Positions 14,946 through 23,299 of a DNA stretch of 31,987 nucleotides are shown here, piece by piece. The stretch lies in the NCBI GenBank assembly GCA_964587755.1, contig CAZPMC010000024.1, positions 1-31,987 on the forward strand. The letters run 5' to 3'. This DNA is from CAZPMC01 sp964587755 (GTDB taxonomy: Bacteria; Bacillota; Clostridia; Acetivibrionales; DTU013). A model generated the notes under the pieces. That model ran no database searches and had not been told where the DNA came from. It saw only the letters and a list, made by a program, of their open reading frames with translations. The position numbers and the translations under genes were made by a program. Position 1 is the stretch's first letter. Each line of letters starts with the position of its first letter.

Positions 14946-15161
14946 ATGTTTAATATTCTAAAAAGCTTCTTTAAGGAAGAGGATGGTTTGGGTACAGTTG
15001 AGATAGTTGTAATTATTGCAGTTTTAGTTGGGATTGCACTTATTTTCAGAGACGCAATAATTAATTTTGTAACAGATATAATGGAAAGTGTTTTTGCCGA
15101 TGACTCTATAGTGCAGGATGTAAAAAGCGGGAACATACGAGCTGACAACAAAATTAATTAG
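14946..15161 (+). CDS. Flp-like type IVb prepilin (71 aa)
   Basis: Probable major pilin of the Tad system. Seen: a short leader ending EEDG, then LGTVEIVVIIAVLVGIALIF. Processing after Gly14 would place Glu19 at mature position +5, as required for type IV-class pilins, followed by a hydrophobic alpha-helix of about 20 residues. The C-terminal 35 residues are charged and short, the Flp pattern. AGGGGG lies before the ATG. No prepilin peptidase gene is in the window, so processing depends on an enzyme encoded elsewhere. The low spacing to tadC and a good ribosome binding site suggest high, coupled expression. Alternative: a minor (TadE-like) pseudopilin, less likely because of its size. Confidence 0.85.
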   Translation: MFNILKSFFKEEDGLGTVEIVVIIAVLVGIALIFRDAIINFVTDIMESVFADDSIVQDVKSGNIRADNKIN

Positions 15162-15196
15162 CGTTCTTTCAACCAAGTAAAAGAGGTGAAAAACAA

Positions 15197-16666
15197 ATGA
15201 CTCAAAAGGCTATTTGTGAGTTTACTTACGAAAGTGACGCTAATGCCAGCTTTCTAGTTATTCGCGGGAATTTCAGGACGCAGGACTATCAAGTTTCTAT
15301 GCTCGAAAACAATCGGATATCAAATGTTTTTTCGGTGGATGTGGTAAAAAGAGATGGTGTTACATACCTTTATTACAATATAACATCTAAAATTCCGCTT
15401 TCACTTATTCTTAACATAAGGAGATTAAGCAGAAATGATTTTTTAAAGCTGCTTTTAAAAATTGTTTCTGTTGTTGATGACTCATCGGGATATCTTCTTA
15501 CAAGCTCAAATTTTGTATTTAGTCCTGACTATGTTTATATAGATCCTGAAACACTTGAGCCAGCCCTTGTTTATGTACCTGCGGCTTCAGACCGGGTGGC
15601 TAATGGTGCTGAACTATCGGAGTTTATTTCGGAGCTTGTCATCAAGCATATCAACATCGCAGGTTTTGAAAATAGCAATGCTATACAAAGAATACTGGCA
15701 ACGGTTAAGAGTGGGGCATTCAATATTAAGGACTTTATAGCACTTCTTACAGAGCTTCTGTATGGGCAGGAGGAGCCGATTGACCGTGTCCTTGAGACTA
15801 ATCAGAAAGCTGAAGGGGAAGAGAAGGCTGAAAAGAGAAGGGCTAATGAAAAAGAAAGAGAAATTGGAGTAAGAAGTGGGAGTGAGAGAGGAAGGATAGC
15901 CGTAATCGCAGTTTTTGTGCAGGTTATAATCGCCTTTGTAATATATTTAAGCAAAGATTTTTTAAATAATGTGGGGGACAATCCCACAACCACATATGCG
16001 GCAGTTGCAATAATAGTTCTTGCTCTGGAGGTTCTCCTTTTCAAAAAGCTAAATGATGCGAAGCTCATAAACATATTTGATGGACATGAAAAAGGTGAAA
16101 CAATAAAACAGCCGCTGTTGCTTGAGCAAGGCCACAAATATGATATGGAAAGCATACCCTTTAAGAATAAAGCATCAAAGCAGAAAACGGCGGAGAAGGC
16201 GGTAAACACGACAAATCCGGTAAATCCGGCAAAACCAGTAAATCCGGTAAATCCAGCAAATCAGGTAATTTCAACACGGCTGGAGGATTCGGTAGATCTA
16301 AGAAATCAATCTTATGCATCCAGCAATTTATCAGGAAAGACCGAATTACTGGGAGTCCGTAAAAAGGGTATACGAATGCTTAAAGGCGATGGAAAGCAAG
16401 GCAATACAGAAGATATTTTGATTGATAAGGATGAGTTTATTATTGGAAGGTTAAAAGGGTATGTTGACTTCGAGCTTAGAAACAGTGCAGTTGGGAAGCT
16501 TCACGCACAGCTTATTTACAAGGATGGTAAAAGCTATGTAAAGGACCTGAATTCCGTAAACGGTACATATGTAAATAATGTGCGATTAGAAAGCAATAAG
16601 GAGTATGAGTTGAGAGAAAATGACCGGCTGCAGCTGGCCAACTGTGAATACATATATCTGTGCTGA
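15197..16666 (+). CDS. Membrane-anchored FHA-domain protein of the Tad locus
   Basis: A 489-aa protein with a kinase-like/DUF6382-type N-terminal domain (1-190; CEFTYESDANASFLVIRG), an acidic-basic linker (EGEEKAEKRRANEKERE), two transmembrane helices (about 233-256 and 265-283), an Asn-Pro-Val/Ala repeat linker, and a C-terminal FHA domain (about 410-488) with FIIGRLKG, LHAQLIY and DLNSVNGTYVNN. FHA domains bind phosphothreonine. The usual S-R-x-H contact is changed to G-K-L-H here, so binding specificity may differ. It is common for clostridial Tad loci to include such a protein, and it may link a Ser/Thr kinase to pilus function (inference). Ribosome binding site AGAGGTG. It ends the recognisable pilus genes. 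Confidence 0.8.
   Translation: MTQKAICEFTYESDANASFLVIRGNFRTQDYQVSMLENNRISNVFSVDVVKRDGVTYLYYNITSKIPLSLILNIRRLSRNDFLKLLLKIVSVVDDSSGYLLTSSNFVFSPDYVYIDPETLEPALVYVPAASDRVANGAELSEFISELVIKHINIAGFENSNAIQRILATVKSGAFNIKDFIALLTELLYGQEEPIDRVLETNQKAEGEEKAEKRRANEKEREIGVRSGSERGRIAVIAVFVQVIIAFVIYLSKDFLNNVGDNPTTTYAAVAIIVLALEVLLFKKLNDAKLINIFDGHEKGETIKQPLLLEQGHKYDMESIPFKNKASKQKTAEKAVNTTNPVNPAKPVNPVNPANQVISTRLEDSVDLRNQSYASSNLSGKTELLGVRKKGIRMLKGDGKQGNTEDILIDKDEFIIGRLKGYVDFELRNSAVGKLHAQLIYKDGKSYVKDLNSVNGTYVNNVRLESNKEYELRENDRLQLANCEYIYLC
16214..16267 (+). repeat. Six 9-base repeats coding Asn-Pro-Val/Ala units
   Basis: Variants of AATCCGGTA repeated six times in tandem within the FHA gene, coding NPV-NPA-KPV-NPV-NPA-NQV. 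The copies are close enough for slippage, so linker length may vary between strains. Confidence 0.85.
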
Positions 16667-16686
16667 TATTGAAGGGGGAATATATT

Positions 16687-16788
16687 GTGATTAACAAGTG
16701 TAGAACGATGCTAAAGACTGCAATATCAAGCAGGGCTATTGAAATATTGCTGCCGATGGTTTTTCTGCTCTCTGCTTTAAGAAGATAA
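16687..16788 (+). CDS. Possible 33-aa peptide at the end of the pilus operon
   Basis: A short frame with GTG start, preceded by GAAGGGGG at 9-base spacing, 20 bases after the FHA gene stop. The peptide has a basic N-terminal half (MINKCRTMLKTAISSR) and a hydrophobic C-terminal half (IEILLPMVFLLSALRR) ending in TAA. Its start resembles the N-terminus of a TadE-type membrane-anchored protein, so it may be a truncated remnant of one; it could equally be a real small membrane peptide. The placement and ribosome binding site are the only support. The long palindrome at 16796 follows immediately. Confidence 0.4.
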   Translation: MINKCRTMLKTAISSRAIEILLPMVFLLSALRR

Positions 16789-16795
16789 GAAATCA

Positions 16796-16865
16796 AGCAA
16801 GAAGCAGGGGGACGTTTCTTTTTACTTTAAAAAAGAAGTGTTTCTCCCTGCAACTCCCTCTTGCT
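16796..16865. repeat. 70-base imperfect palindrome (REP-like)
   Basis: AGCAAGA (16796-16802) pairs with TCTTGCT (16859-16865); GCAGGG (16804-16809) pairs with CCCTGC (16846-16851); and TTCTTTTT pairs with AAAAAGAA around a short centre. The composition (GGGGGACG...TTCTTTTTACTTT...AAAAAAGAA) resembles dispersed intergenic palindromes of clostridia. It lies between the pilus operon and the terminator. Confidence 0.6.
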
Positions 16866-16889
16866 GATCACTTTTTTGAGTGAGCGGCC

Positions 16890-16923
16890 AAAGCAAAAAG
16901 AACCGTTGCCTTTGCTTTTTTGT
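16890..16923 (+). terminator. Intrinsic terminator of the pilus operon
   Basis: AAAGCAAA (16890-16897) pairs with TTTGCTTT (16911-16918), with additional pairing in the 13-base loop region, followed by a T-run to 16921. It closes the Tad transcription unit before the SLH gene. Confidence 0.65.
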
Positions 16924-16928
16924 TATTC

Positions 16929-16956
16929 TTGCTTTATTGAAGTAAAAAGATAAAAT
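16929..16956 (+). promoter_or_regulatory. Candidate promoter of the SLH/giant-protein pair
   Basis: TTGCTT (16929-16934), 16 bases, TAAAAT (16951-16956), just after the terminator. A start near 16963 would leave a 20-base leader containing AAGGAGGTC before the ATG at 16984. Confidence 0.45.
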
Positions 16957-16983
16957 AGAAATAAATGCCTAAGGAGGTCATTC

Positions 16984-18228
16984 ATGAGAATAAAGAGATT
17001 TTGTGTAGTTGTTGGGGTGCTGCTGGTAATGGCTCTGCTTTTCAACGTTCCGGCTAATGCTGAGGAAGCTTCGGAGCCATCGAAGGAAACAACAACGGGC
17101 TACAGAATGAAGCCCATTATGGACAAGCTATCTGCAATGAGTGGCGCTGATATTGAAAGCTTTGTCAATATGTTCCCCGACATGAAGGGACATTGGAGCA
17201 GAACGGTGGTAGGAAAGCTTACGGGTCTTGAAATAATAAAAGGAATGAATGACGGCAACTTTTATCCGGAAAATCCAGTACAGGCAGACCAGTTTATTAA
17301 AATGACAGTTTTGGCAATGGGGTACAAAGTACTGGCACAGAGCGGGTACTGGGCTGAGCCTTACATTGATATTGCTTTATCGGAAGGAATAATAAAAAAA
17401 GGTGAAATAACAGACTACACAAAACCTTTAACCCGGGAGCAGATGGCAAGGATAATCGTTAGAACGGCCATGAAAAGGGATGAAATGCCTGACGACAGAT
17501 TAGATCAGTTCATTATAGGCAAGATATTCGACTATCCGAAAATAGAATACAGTATAGCACAGGACGTTATAACCGGCTACAAACTCGGGCTTTTTCAAGG
17601 CTCTAGCGGCAAGTTCAATCCCAAAAGCACACTTACCAGGGCAGAGGCGGCTGCAGTAATAATACGCTTTATTGATGTAAGTGAGAGGGTACCAATGCTG
17701 CCATCAGAGGACGAAATAATAAGGACTAAGGACTCTAGGGGTAATGATGCGGAAGTTTACCCAAACGCAACCCCCGAATTATTCACAATAGCAAAGGCCG
17801 CTCATGAGGCAATACCAAAAGCAAAAGGGTATGTGCTATATATTGTCACTCCTGACGGGGAGTTGATTGGTGCTAAATTGTATCCAAGTAAAGCCTCTTA
17901 TGAGGCAAGTATTTTTAATATGGTTGCTGCTTTTAATATTTCATACAACTATAGCGGTTCTGTTTATGCTTATCAGCTTACAGTATGGAATGATGAAGCA
18001 TATAAGGGATTATTCCCGGACTATATAAGAGAGATATTTAAAACTCTGTTTGAGGCTGATGCAAATAAGGCAATAGCGCTACACGACAAATACATGAACG
18101 CAAGGTATACCCGGACTGACGGACTTAATGATGTTACAAATACAATATTAAATAATCGAAATGTCGTATTTTTGCGGTATAACGATAATCAATTCGGCAT
18201 TCAGATTAAACTGAAAGGCTTGAAATAA
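16984..18228 (+). CDS. Secreted protein with three SLH domains
   Basis: A 414-aa exported protein. Seen: signal peptide (1-26, ending VPANA); three S-layer homology repeats at about 64-113 (FPDMKGHWSRTVV...), 122-163 (YWAEPYIDIALSEGII) and 183-231 (IEYSIAQDVITGYKLGLFQG...FNPKSTLTRAEAAAV); and a 180-residue C-terminal domain I do not recognise. Three SLH repeats bind pyruvylated secondary cell-wall polysaccharide in Gram-positive bacteria. The SLH block is N-terminal, so the unknown domain faces outward. The strong AAGGAGGTC ribosome binding site suggests high expression. The gene is 15 bases from the giant-protein gene and probably anchors or presents it (inference). Confidence 0.88.
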   Translation: MRIKRFCVVVGVLLVMALLFNVPANAEEASEPSKETTTGYRMKPIMDKLSAMSGADIESFVNMFPDMKGHWSRTVVGKLTGLEIIKGMNDGNFYPENPVQADQFIKMTVLAMGYKVLAQSGYWAEPYIDIALSEGIIKKGEITDYTKPLTREQMARIIVRTAMKRDEMPDDRLDQFIIGKIFDYPKIEYSIAQDVITGYKLGLFQGSSGKFNPKSTLTRAEAAAVIIRFIDVSERVPMLPSEDEIIRTKDSRGNDAEVYPNATPELFTIAKAAHEAIPKAKGYVLYIVTPDGELIGAKLYPSKASYEASIFNMVAAFNISYNYSGSVYAYQLTVWNDEAYKGLFPDYIREIFKTLFEADANKAIALHDKYMNARYTRTDGLNDVTNTILNNRNVVFLRYNDNQFGIQIKLKGLK

Positions 18229-18243
18229 TAGGGGGAATAAGAT

Positions 18244-21200
18244 ATGAAAGGGAAAGCATATTTGCGTAATACAAGTGTTCTTGCTTTATTCATAATAATA
18301 ATGCTGTCCTCCGCATGTCCCGCTTTTGCAGCTTCAAGATATGAGCATGGTGGTGTTGAGCTGCTTGACGAAACACAAATACCACTTTACGAAATCATAA
18401 AGTCAGAGCTGCCTGTGCTACCCGATGGTAACCCTGTACCTCAGTGGATCTATATACAAAGCACAAAGAAGTATCTTAACTACCGTATCTGGAATGACTT
18501 AGGTACTATCTGCTATGGAAGGTATACTGATGTGCCAAGAAATGATTTTAAGAAAGGCACACAGCCGCCGGGGTTTCCTTTAAATCCAAATGACGGATAC
18601 TATTTGTATAACGGTGTCCGGGGTGAATGGAGATATCACGGTTATGATGTATCTGGTAATAAGCTGTCAAACATTTACTTTATTCCGGATTCTGTTGTAA
18701 CCAAGTTTAATGAAAGGGAATGGATAAAAGATCCTTGGGAGAATTTATCAGATACAAAGCGTACACCTGCTAGTATATATAATGATGCCTCTATATATTC
18801 TGTTTATAGTCCAGATATAAAGGCGAGTGTACAAAATTGGATTAATAAGTCGATGAAGGCTTGGGCGCAGGGTGACACATATGGAGTACCTTTAAAGGGT
18901 AATGTAATTGACCCTGAGGTTTTCCGTTACCTTAATGTAGAGTCTGCACCTACCATTCAGAGAAACGGCCAGGGCAGAATGTGGCATTTAAACCGTACCG
19001 AATGGTATCAGACCGTAGTTGTGCCGGTGCAGGAGGAAAAAATTAATCTTCCTGTAACTGCAGATATACAATGTCTTACTCCTTTGGGTGAAATAATGGA
19101 CGTAGGCAAGGCTATGGATAATGAGGATTTCACAGTAAACTTTATTGTTGACGGTAAACTCCATGACGAGGGCTACTATGACGATGCAGTTAAGAAGACG
19201 ACTCATTATACCAGGAATGATATTAAAGAATGGAGGATTGACTTTACAACTCCCAATGCTGATGGCAGCCCCGGCACGCAAACCGAAACAAGAATAGTTC
19301 CGTCAATTAAAAGCAACACAATAGCTGACAGCTTTTCATTTAATACAACCTATGGCTTTATGAAGTCTCATAGTACCTTCCTGGTTACTGCAAAGGTGTC
19401 TCCCATATACCATGACGGCAAATCAGGCAATACAGGCAATGCAAGCTTAAGAGTGGGTGTAGAATTTATACCTATTCCGGATTTAGAAGCAGTGGAAATT
19501 GAGTTTACACCAAACCACAACATACCTGAAATTGCCTTTGAGGGCGTAAAGTTTAAGCCTACAGACAATACCAACATGAGCCTGGTTAAAAGCAAGTCCG
19601 TAAAGGTTGACGGTGTGCCAGTGGACTATGACTATTTCTTTTCGGGCAATTACATGTTTCCCGGCGAAGTCGGCATAAACGGCAGGTTTGCATATATTGA
19701 CTGCGAATATACCCTTGAAGGCTTCCCGGAAGGATATAATACTGCTAAGTCAAGAGACGTTGTATATATTTATCCTACAAAGCCTATAGCAAACTTCGCT
19801 TTAACTTCAAACACATGGAAGCAAAACAGGCTTATAAATGTTCAAAACACATCACACCTGGCAAATATCCAGCTTGTATTATCGGAATTTCCAATAGTTG
19901 AATATGAGTGGATTTTTGGAGGAGATACAACAAAGCTTTACAAGGGAACAGACACAGACATGTTAAAGGAGCTTATGTATAAAGAACCAGGAGTTTATTC
20001 TCTGACTCTGCGCTGTAAAAATACACTTGGAAGATGGTCTGATCCTTACTCAGTAACATTCCAGGTGCTCGAGGACGTAGGGCCTGCAGTTGGAGTGAAT
20101 CTTAATGAATCTGTATTCAGCAGAAATGATACTGTAAGTGCATGGTACTATTCTATTGTAAGTACGGACGGTGATGTAATACAGCACTCTAAAATTGAGC
20201 TATGGTATGACAGAGACAATGACGGCGTAGTTGAAGAGCTTTTACAAACATGGGAGAACGAAGAGCAATTCCCTGACTATATGCCGACAAAGCTTGGTTA
20301 CTATAAATACAAGCTCTATGCTAAAGAAGATATATTAGGCGATACTTTGATTGAGCACATAACAGAAGATGACAAAAAGGCCTCCGAATATGAGGTTGAG
20401 TTTTGGGTAGACAACTATCAGCCTATGGCAGACCTATATATAAATATACCAATTCAGCGCCCGAATATCGACCTTTATATAATGCTGGACAAAGACCTGG
20501 AGGCAGAGAAGGTTGAATATGTCAAAAGCAACAGGATGAATATATCAAATTGGCTCTTAGGTAAAAATATTATCCCAAATGTAAGCATATGGGATATGAA
20601 AACATATACATATTCACAGCCGGCTTCAACAAGCAAGAATACCGGAGGCAGTTACCCTCCATCAACTTTAGAATATTCATCAAACGGTTATTCAGGTACA
20701 CTTAACAGGACTAGCGTATCAAATAATCCCTATACAAGGGATGAAGGACATTATGAAAATAAGACAGAAACAAAAACCGTATCTCAGAGCGCGTCTAATA
20801 CCACATGGGAAAAATATAGACATAATGGCTCGCATTGGGTGCGTGTTGATTATAACAATAGCCAGCTTCCGGATACAAGATCCTATTCCGATTCAGCCGG
20901 CTTTAGTGGTACCCTTTATAAGGGCGCTGGTACCCTAGTAAGTCAAACTGGCAGTCCTCCTTCAAATCCAACTGAAGGCAGCACATATACAATAACCCGA
21001 AAGTGGAGCTGTACATACTCCGGCACTGTGAGCCGAACAATACAAGTATGGGTTCCTAATATAGTATCCTACAATAGCTACACCGGCCATTACTCAGGTA
21101 CCATCTATAAGGACATACGCCAGAGCTATACGGATACATTCAATCCCACATCACTAAAGTATATTATATATATTTCTGACAGCTCAGTATCGGAGCCCAA

Positions 21201-23130
21201 GGATTTAAACCTTGTCAGAGGCTATGCTAAAACAGCAAAGCTTTATTTGGCCGGTACTGAGGATATACTTGCTGCTGCTGAACATGATAAATACTTTGAC
21301 TTATCAGGCAGAGCTATCGATTCTGTGATTGATGAAATCTTAAGAGATATAGCTGAAAATTCACCGGCAGTTGAAAAGTATTATTCGCTGCAAAATGAAG
21401 AGTTTAAATTGAATGTGGGACAGATGGATTTGGAAAATGACAGTATCATAGAAGAGGCTATGCAGTACGTCCATGAGCCCGGCTATTATGACAATCCCAC
21501 GGGAATGGAGCCGGGGACAGTTGAACAATTCAGTGAAGACGTGGGCTGGACGACGGCTATAAAGAATAAGCTTGCTAATACAGGTAAATATACTATTTAC
21601 CGAAGGGTAAAGGACAATCCTAGCACGGATCCTAACTTCTCTCAGTATTCATATTACAGTGGGTTAACCTCGCTTGAGATTTACGTTGTAAGAAAGCCTA
21701 TTGCTCTTGCATCTCTGGATTGGGATTTTGACATTGATACAAATACATATAAAACTACATGGGTAGATATGTCCTACGACCCGGACCACGAATTCAGCAG
21801 AGAGGATAAGGGAATCGTCGGCCGTACCATTATGTGGAGAAAGTCAGGAAGTGAGTGGAATTACGGTATTCCTGACAATCTAAGCGCAGGAACATACGAG
21901 CTAAATTATTATGTGCTTGACCCTGAAGGCTACTGGTCTGAACCGTTTATTATGAATTTTACTCTTACAGATGCACCGCCTATACAGTTTGAGGCATTCC
22001 TGCGGCCGCTTATGCAGGAAAAATTCAGCTTACTGCGTATTGAAGGAAGTGTAGAAAACCCCGGTATTCCTTCATCAGAAGTGCTTGAAGCCTTTGGACT
22101 TTGGACCCGCTACCCAAAGGATGTACACCTGGAAATGGCTTTATATAATAGCGCAAATAAAAGGGTTTCCACTGTTAAAACCGTTCACTTTGATACGGTG
22201 AAGGGTACTAAGAGGGGCAACGATATAAGCTGGAACAATGTCACATACCAAATACCAGAGACACTGCCTGACGGAAGCTATGAATTCAGGATTTCGGCTG
22301 TAAGTGAAAACGGAGTATCAGCAACAAAAAGCTTTAGTGTCGATGTCTTTACGCCCATAGACCTTGTTCCAATAATTCCTCCTGAAGCGGTCGCTGGTAC
22401 CTATGTGGACGTTGGTGCACGGACATCAAAGTATGCAGAGGAGCTTGTTGTTACACTCTTTCATGAGCTGGGAGGTGTTTATCAATTGACTTCCCGCCTA
22501 AACGGTGAATATAACACAGGGGATAAAGTATGGGAGGGCAATATTGAAATACCAGGCAATGTGCCTGAAGGCGATTATTATGCTAAATTTATCGCAACTA
22601 CACCTAACGGTAAAAGCATAACAGAGTATGCCCCATTTAAGCTGACAAATTTGGGGATCGCAAGTGTTACCTTAAGCGGGTATTGGAATCACTGGCGCGG
22701 ACAGGTTGATATCTTCGGTGAACAGCTTACAAATGAGCCCCACAGGTTTTTATCCCTTGAATGTGTGAAGGTGAATATAGCAACAGTGGGAAATCCTGAA
22801 CGGGTGAGTATCAGGTTCAGCCCTGAGCTTGAGGCAATGCAATACACCGACCCCAATGGACATACATATTATTATGACAAGGACTTTTTCGGATATAAGG
22901 TTGAGTTTCCAAAGGATTCGACATTTTTCCTGTCAGGCAATCATGTGTACTGGGAGTATAACTTACCTCTTGCACCTTCCACAAAGGATTGGAATAATGT
23001 AAGGCTTAAACCGCCATATAAAATGATTGTGACAGCATATAAGGGTGATTCAACAGTTCAATATATAATCGACGATATCGATATTACAGGCAACATTTAT
23101 GATCTGACATATATACAGCCGAAGAGCTAA
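18244..23130 (+). CDS. Giant secreted protein of unknown function (1628 aa)
   Basis: Exported protein with a signal peptide (cleavage near 29/30, ACPAFA-AS), no visible LPXTG, SLH or other anchor. Seen in order: an N-terminal domain of about 250 residues; beta-rich Ig-like segments; a PKD-like domain at about 550-610 (VEYEWIFGGD...GRWSDPYSVTFQ); a second similar unit ending GYWSEPFIMNFTL near 1229-1240; a Ser/Thr/Tyr-rich insertion at about 787-965 carrying four YSGT-type motifs (GYSGTLNRT, GFSGTLYKG, TYSGTVSRT, HYSGTIYKD); and C-terminal Ig-like repeats. The strands either side of the insertion (DLYIMLDKD and KYIIYISDSS) look like a von Willebrand A-type fold interrupted by it, but the metal-binding DxSxS motif is absent. 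Only a few cysteines. It could be a surface adhesin or pilus-associated protein; no enzyme motif was seen. Confidence 0.85.
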   Translation: MKGKAYLRNTSVLALFIIIMLSSACPAFAASRYEHGGVELLDETQIPLYEIIKSELPVLPDGNPVPQWIYIQSTKKYLNYRIWNDLGTICYGRYTDVPRNDFKKGTQPPGFPLNPNDGYYLYNGVRGEWRYHGYDVSGNKLSNIYFIPDSVVTKFNEREWIKDPWENLSDTKRTPASIYNDASIYSVYSPDIKASVQNWINKSMKAWAQGDTYGVPLKGNVIDPEVFRYLNVESAPTIQRNGQGRMWHLNRTEWYQTVVVPVQEEKINLPVTADIQCLTPLGEIMDVGKAMDNEDFTVNFIVDGKLHDEGYYDDAVKKTTHYTRNDIKEWRIDFTTPNADGSPGTQTETRIVPSIKSNTIADSFSFNTTYGFMKSHSTFLVTAKVSPIYHDGKSGNTGNASLRVGVEFIPIPDLEAVEIEFTPNHNIPEIAFEGVKFKPTDNTNMSLVKSKSVKVDGVPVDYDYFFSGNYMFPGEVGINGRFAYIDCEYTLEGFPEGYNTAKSRDVVYIYPTKPIANFALTSNTWKQNRLINVQNTSHLANIQLVLSEFPIVEYEWIFGGDTTKLYKGTDTDMLKELMYKEPGVYSLTLRCKNTLGRWSDPYSVTFQVLEDVGPAVGVNLNESVFSRNDTVSAWYYSIVSTDGDVIQHSKIELWYDRDNDGVVEELLQTWENEEQFPDYMPTKLGYYKYKLYAKEDILGDTLIEHITEDDKKASEYEVEFWVDNYQPMADLYINIPIQRPNIDLYIMLDKDLEAEKVEYVKSNRMNISNWLLGKNIIPNVSIWDMKTYTYSQPASTSKNTGGSYPPSTLEYSSNGYSGTLNRTSVSNNPYTRDEGHYENKTETKTVSQSASNTTWEKYRHNGSHWVRVDYNNSQLPDTRSYSDSAGFSGTLYKGAGTLVSQTGSPPSNPTEGSTYTITRKWSCTYSGTVSRTIQVWVPNIVSYNSYTGHYSGTIYKDIRQSYTDTFNPTSLKYIIYISDSSVSEPKDLNLVRGYAKTAKLYLAGTEDILAAAEHDKYFDLSGRAIDSVIDEILRDIAENSPAVEKYYSLQNEEFKLNVGQMDLENDSIIEEAMQYVHEPGYYDNPTGMEPGTVEQFSEDVGWTTAIKNKLANTGKYTIYRRVKDNPSTDPNFSQYSYYSGLTSLEIYVVRKPIALASLDWDFDIDTNTYKTTWVDMSYDPDHEFSREDKGIVGRTIMWRKSGSEWNYGIPDNLSAGTYELNYYVLDPEGYWSEPFIMNFTLTDAPPIQFEAFLRPLMQEKFSLLRIEGSVENPGIPSSEVLEAFGLWTRYPKDVHLEMALYNSANKRVSTVKTVHFDTVKGTKRGNDISWNNVTYQIPETLPDGSYEFRISAVSENGVSATKSFSVDVFTPIDLVPIIPPEAVAGTYVDVGARTSKYAEELVVTLFHELGGVYQLTSRLNGEYNTGDKVWEGNIEIPGNVPEGDYYAKFIATTPNGKSITEYAPFKLTNLGIASVTLSGYWNHWRGQVDIFGEQLTNEPHRFLSLECVKVNIATVGNPERVSIRFSPELEAMQYTDPNGHTYYYDKDFFGYKVEFPKDSTFFLSGNHVYWEYNLPLAPSTKDWNNVRLKPPYKMIVTAYKGDSTVQYIIDDIDITGNIYDLTYIQPKS

Positions 23131-23207
23131 TAAGACCCTGACAACCATGATACAGTACTTTAAATGGAAATTGTGTGATAAAATAATAACGTACTTATTT
23201 AAAAATG

Positions 23208-23237
23208 CAGACATAGCAGAATAGAAATAAGTATAAT
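23208..23237 (+). promoter_or_regulatory. Candidate promoter of the DUF975 gene
   Basis: A perfect TATAAT at 23232-23237, with a -35 of CAGACA (23208-23213; 4 of 6 to consensus) at 18 bases. The 169 bases between the giant gene and this gene hold no convincing terminator. Confidence 0.35.
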
Positions 23238-23299
23238 AATTAAAAGATATTACCCAGGAAATTTAATACTATTTCATGGTGAGAAAGAGGGGCAATACA

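Noticed and set aside
18244..23130. Two separate genes joined by the low-complexity insertion
   Set aside because: The frame is continuous, with no internal ribosome binding site near the insertion and matching domain style on both sides.
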